Below, in pieces: positions 61,301 through 64,000 of a stretch of 64,000 nt of DNA. The notes under the pieces are model-generated. The model made no database searches, was not told the DNA's origin, and saw nothing but the letters and a program-made list of their open reading frames with translations. The stretch spans positions 124,001-188,000 of IMG/VR virus record IMGVR_UViG_3300031951_000001, one strand, 5' to 3'. The DNA is from a virus. The stretch's first letter is position 1; each line of letters begins with the position of its first letter. The position numbers and the translations under genes were made by a program.

Positions 61301-61591
61301 AGAACGGAAAAGATGAAAGAATGGTTTTACAATATAATCAAAAATGACCATGTCGGAACATCTCACCAAGGAAGCCATAATGTTGAGGAAACAATGATAC
61401 CTTATTATAGAAATCAAATAAAAGAAAATGTTTGGGGAGATATCAAGGATAACTGGGGTACCTACTTGTACGGTAACATAGGTGAAGGTCCTTATGTAGG
61501 TCACACAGACGCATCTAAAAGATACCAAGGACAAAGTAAGTCCCAGCCAGAAATAAACGGAGAGGAATACATTAAAAATAATCCTTTATGA
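58388..61591 (+). CDS. Four-module glycan-modifying fusion: GT / SAM methyltransferase / GT25 / GT
   Basis: 1,067 residues. Module 1 (about 1-265): GT-A-like with YIIYVDGDTVFHKH as DxD. Module 2 (about 370-520): SAM methyltransferase, ILEIGVGTVSKTPLDG, QIHGVDIQPD, FDIIIDDGDHDP and GGLYIIEDV. Module 3 (about 575-770): GT25-like, FFINLDSSTDRLRLVV, HFSCTKSHLKVFE and FVAEDDFMIED. Module 4 (about 798-1060): GT2-like, LTVIITGHFVENSIYYL and YFLLLEHDWVFLD. A single polypeptide making and methylating several glycan bonds would be rare in phages. It overlaps the next gene by 4 nt (ATGA). Confidence 0.8.
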   Translation: MKICFATDVNYPNYTKRIQRNTLKDFLDRKLYEYDVSYYISTNRPKDLEKYDNIKNVRIFDINELRSSHDYSLQYELLPEDPTGIYPARYPWNLRRFVIEQAAKDGFDYIIYVDGDTVFHKHVNTEEIVNTIIRNHEPNTVKTNAAVFYYSKESTSEVFHLHPKYFEVLNREFKDEELHTMDGPCMIFIGENPEKILELTKVWHKFAEFGYKKEFGFGYESNFHGNLSFSIPISGFRVKSEAYPFYADHVSEDRYTYGNQHINSQEDVEEVLAPVEEDTFDGLFIKKNIPNTQPQISDDLFNVENIMVESTKSEPYIFGIPSSNTLNSNQSTHSENSITFLMSKYFSPKVQSKYTLIYESLFKPLKDGNLNILEIGVGTVSKTPLDGMSHVPSGMYGWKERNLGYEPGASLRGLRDYFTNSQIHGVDIQPDCLIEEERIKTVLFDSTDKSRADEFFEDGTFDIIIDDGDHDPNFQIKTLTNFYHKLHDGGLYIIEDVVNREKVCSYLDENEINYKNYDVNVIVISKKKNFEFTVPSEDIEMRKPEITELRAPEQPIHFVNEEKEFKINGIKFADRGFFINLDSSTDRLRLVVNQIKKYDIEGLNRFPALTDEWRHFSCTKSHLKVFETSLLEDYETIFVAEDDFMIEDLCYYPNGSPQKFNDVLQRVSEDLKNVEWDVLTFGCNPKGPLIPITDNLAVANKSTGAWAYLIKKKAYRYLLKNSNYKRDVTAIDDWLPLLNDKGFVTLTTIPLTINHGIGLVSTLQPAGPVNYDGWIKGSYHKFLYDIYPSNNFTNNIIEKDLTVIITGHFVENSIYYLNYLLHSLPNVLNKCKIFVHYDEHGVDINDQKIKLSAYFRDTRPNLNASISYSHGGLISSIDYIIDKIKTPYFLLLEHDWVFLDKTNIDFSSLLSAFNNHKFINAVWFSKDDNQMRGFEIADDVTGAITPFELESRVGECNLVTSCRWSNNPAIFRTEKMKEWFYNIIKNDHVGTSHQGSHNVEETMIPYYRNQIKENVWGDIKDNWGTYLYGNIGEGPYVGHTDASKRYQGQSKSQPEINGEEYIKNNPL

Positions 61592-62964
61592 ATATAAATT
61601 TATTTACCTCAAAACAAAATTATAGAAAAAATAAAAAACAATCAGAAGTTGATTATTGTTTAGATAAACATAAAAGTTTACCAATCGATGTTTTTTTTAT
61701 TAGGGAAGGTCATAATACACCACCTTTTGCCGAGTTTTTTCAAGTCATGAATGTGTATCCCAATGACATTAATATACTATGTAATCCTGACGTTTTAATT
61801 GATGAAAAATTTTTAATAGAGATATTGAAGTTTTATTCTAATCCGAGTGAGGAGGTAAGAAATACTTGCCTTGCTTTATCAACTTGGGAAAAATATAGTG
61901 ACGGTACGGAATCTAAAAAGATTAATGTAAGAGAACAAAACGTATGGGTATTTTTTGGTAGAGTAAAATTTGATGCGTCAATTGATGATTTAAATATGGC
62001 TCACGAATGCGGAGACTTGATGCTACTTTCAGAACTTACTTTTAAGTTTGGTCACAAGTTTTTAAATCCATATGAACAATTCAAAGCTTATACCTATAAA
62101 GAAGTCGAACAACCTCAAGAAACTTTAACTGAAAATATTACAGTTGTTGTTAATCAAGAAGTTGTTGAAGAGGTAGTACCTGAAAAAATATACGACGGTA
62201 ATTACAGGCATAAGTTGAACATGTTAATTACTTGTCACACTAGAGAGGATTATATTCCTCACCTAATTCAAATTATCGAGTCATATAAAAAGATTGATGT
62301 AAATTATGCGATTTGTTATAATGGATATGATGATAATTTTAATTGTCATTTTAGAACAGTATACCAACCAAATAATGGAAGAGGTGATGACGGTCATCAA
62401 CACGGATGTCCTTATGCCGAAGCTGATTTAGATTTATTATTAGGAGGATATGATTATCTTAAAGACAATGGAGCTCATTTGTGGGTCAAACTGTCGGCCG
62501 ATAGCTGGATGCTTGATGAGGATAAAATTATTCAAATTTTGGATGAATTGGAAAAAACTGATTGTGCGTATGCGGGAAACTTTTGGTATGAATACAAAAA
62601 TATGTCAACTGACGTTTTCTTCTCAAGTACAAAGGTGAATAATATTTTTGAAGAATTTAAGAAACATAAAACCGAATATTTTGACCAAATATATGAAGTT
62701 AAAAGTATGCAAGGGTTAGAAATGTATGTTGGTTTTATAAGTAGAATTTATGATAGACTTATCATTGAAAATCGAGAACCAATGCAAGCGGACTCTACAA
62801 GATGGGGGGTACAATCTTTGGGATGGACAATGAGCCATGCGATAGGTAATAATTTGAATTTTGTACAAAATTATGTACCTGATAATGGAAAGGTTACATT
62901 TAGAATAGAGAAAGGTCATGGTAATCCTTTCAGCGTAGAAGAAAATAAAATAAACATTTGGTAA
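61588..62964 (+). CDS. Two-domain glycosyltransferase-like protein
   Basis: 458 residues. Domain 1 (about 1-170) has a GT-A core with IDVFFIREG and INILCNPDVLIDEKFL (DVLID as acidic site). Domain 2 (about 210-458) starts HKLNMLITCHTREDYIPHLIQIIESY and has GAHLWVKLSADSWMLDED, an acidic site, then CAYAGNFWYEY. A Val/Glu-rich linker joins them. Both domains look like nucleotide-sugar transferases, but neither family is sure. Coupled to the large fusion by ATGA overlap. Confidence 0.6.
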   Translation: MNINLFTSKQNYRKNKKQSEVDYCLDKHKSLPIDVFFIREGHNTPPFAEFFQVMNVYPNDINILCNPDVLIDEKFLIEILKFYSNPSEEVRNTCLALSTWEKYSDGTESKKINVREQNVWVFFGRVKFDASIDDLNMAHECGDLMLLSELTFKFGHKFLNPYEQFKAYTYKEVEQPQETLTENITVVVNQEVVEEVVPEKIYDGNYRHKLNMLITCHTREDYIPHLIQIIESYKKIDVNYAICYNGYDDNFNCHFRTVYQPNNGRGDDGHQHGCPYAEADLDLLLGGYDYLKDNGAHLWVKLSADSWMLDEDKIIQILDELEKTDCAYAGNFWYEYKNMSTDVFFSSTKVNNIFEEFKKHKTEYFDQIYEVKSMQGLEMYVGFISRIYDRLIIENREPMQADSTRWGVQSLGWTMSHAIGNNLNFVQNYVPDNGKVTFRIEKGHGNPFSVEENKINIW

Positions 62965-62968
62965 AAAT

Positions 62969-64000
62969 ATGTTAGAAACAATATTAAATTTTCACAACAA
63001 TCAAGTTGACCCAATTATTATAAACAGAGAACAAGTTGGGTGTTTAGTCACTAATTTGATAGACATCATTGAGAAAAATGTCGAAGGTGACGTAGTAGAA
63101 TTAGGATGTTATGTAGGAGAGTCATCAAAATATTTGATGAAAACTCTTGTAGAATATAATTCAACAAAAAAATTATTCGTATATGACTCATTTGATGGGT
63201 TACCTGAACTTACAAAATGGGAAGAGTCATCAGGATGGCAACCAGGTACTCTTAAAACTACCGAAGAAGTTTTAATTGGTAACTTTAAAAATAATAATCT
63301 TCCTCTTCCTATAATTCATAAGGATTGGTTCAAGGATATTCCTGATTACAAAATTCCTGAAAAAATATCTTTCGCCTTTTTAGACGGTGATTTTTATAAC
63401 TCAATTTATGATAGTTTGACCAAAATTTACGATAAGGTAAGTGATGGGGGATATATTTTCTTTCATGATTTTATGAGAGCTGATTTACCTGGTGTTGATG
63501 CTGCGGTAAGAGACTTTTTATCTGAAAGAGGTTTGAAATATAACGTTGTTGAAATATGTGAGCAGGTTGGTATGATGATTAAAACAGGAGAGAGAATTGA
63601 AGAAGTTGCCGCCACTCCTGAAGAAGTTGTGATTGAAACTGAACAACCTGTTGAAAATTATACATCAAATAAAATCGTAACTTTGGTTACAGGTCTTTGG
63701 GAGATTGGTAGAGAAAATCTTGAAAATGGATGGTCTAGAAGTTTTGAGCATTATATCGAAAAATTTGTACAGCTTTTAAAGACTGAAGATAACATGATTG
63801 TCTTTGGTGATATTGAATTACAAAAAATAGTTTTCGAACATAGAACACAAAAAAATACACAATTCATAGTTAGGGATTTAAGTTGGTTTAAAAGAAACGA
63901 TTATTTTGAAAAAATTCAAAAGATAAGAACCAACCCAAAATGGTATAATCAGGTAGGGTGGCTTACCGAATCAACTCAAGCTAAATTAGAGATGTATAAT
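62969..64000 (+). CDS. TylF-type O-methyltransferase fused to HtrL/YibB-like domain (3' end outside window)
   Basis: 344 residues are visible and the frame is still open at the edge. Domain 1 (about 1-215) is a TylF/MycE-like sugar O-methyltransferase: GDVVELGCYVGESSKYLM, FVYDSFDGLPE, FAFLDGDFYNSIYDSLTKIY and GGYIFFHDFMR. Domain 2 (from about 230) begins KIVTLVTGLWEIGRENLENGWSRSFEHYIEKF, with MIVFGDIEL and RTNPKWYNQ, matching the HtrL/YibB glycosyltransferase group. It lies 4 nt after the preceding gene and continues the multidomain theme of this block. Confidence 0.78.
   Translation, partial: MLETILNFHNNQVDPIIINREQVGCLVTNLIDIIEKNVEGDVVELGCYVGESSKYLMKTLVEYNSTKKLFVYDSFDGLPELTKWEESSGWQPGTLKTTEEVLIGNFKNNNLPLPIIHKDWFKDIPDYKIPEKISFAFLDGDFYNSIYDSLTKIYDKVSDGGYIFFHDFMRADLPGVDAAVRDFLSERGLKYNVVEICEQVGMMIKTGERIEEVAATPEEVVIETEQPVENYTSNKIVTLVTGLWEIGRENLENGWSRSFEHYIEKFVQLLKTEDNMIVFGDIELQKIVFEHRTQKNTQFIVRDLSWFKRNDYFEKIQKIRTNPKWYNQVGWLTESTQAKLEMYN

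Noticed and set aside
1-64000. tRNA genes, insertion sequences, integrase or attachment sites
   Set aside because: No cloverleaf, transposase, integrase-type protein or flanking direct repeat was seen; reading by eye cannot exclude a degenerate tRNA.

Overview
The window is part of a large, AT-rich double-stranded DNA phage genome, most likely a T4-like contractile-tailed (myovirus) phage of a Bacteroidota host. Phage evidence: a gp55-like late sigma factor, PhoH, dUTPase, a gp5-like baseplate hub protein, an S74 self-processing fibre, a 2,276-residue fibre, and tightly packed genes with 1-8 nt overlaps. Host evidence: one exact TTTG-N19-TANNTTTG promoter, A-rich leaders with almost no Shine-Dalgarno sequences, and a secreted subtilase whose tail resembles a type IX secretion domain. 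No tRNA, IS, integrase or CRISPR array was seen. No gene-free stretch exceeds 100 bases.

Layout. 1-2,606: end of an unknown gene, then a secreted S8 protease closed by a terminator. 2,638-6,604: small unknown genes, several with an N-terminal amphipathic segment that could be a capsid-targeting peptide, plus two overlapping membrane-protein genes and an HNH endonuclease. 6,609-12,617 (minus): tail and baseplate genes. 12,629-34,642 (minus): late sigma factor followed upstream by a 20-kb island of glycosyltransferases, SAM methyltransferases and sugar-nucleotide enzymes (Gmd and an RfbH-like Fe-S/PLP dehydratase), with PhoH, dUTPase and a 3'-5' exonuclease mixed in. 34,740-37,922 (minus): a methyltransferase and small, probably virion, proteins, one WYL-like. 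37,972-57,074 (mostly plus): fibres and adhesins, including two proteins with long Thr/Pro mucin-like tracts, the S74 fibre, the giant beta-helical fibre and three tandem glycine-rich adhesins. 57,135-64,000 (plus): a second glycosyltransferase block containing very large multidomain fusions, cut by the window edge.

How it may work together. Structural genes are often preceded by TATTTAT in sense orientation, mostly 4-29 nt before the start codon, while the sugar island largely lacks it; this may be the late-expression signal read with the gp55-like factor. The most interesting idea is that the roughly twenty glycosyltransferases and sugar-modifying methyltransferases decorate the phage's own Thr/Pro-rich fibres, giving a virion glycosylation system; alternatives are remodelling of host surface glycans or of DNA. 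All functional calls come from reading motifs by eye, without database searches.
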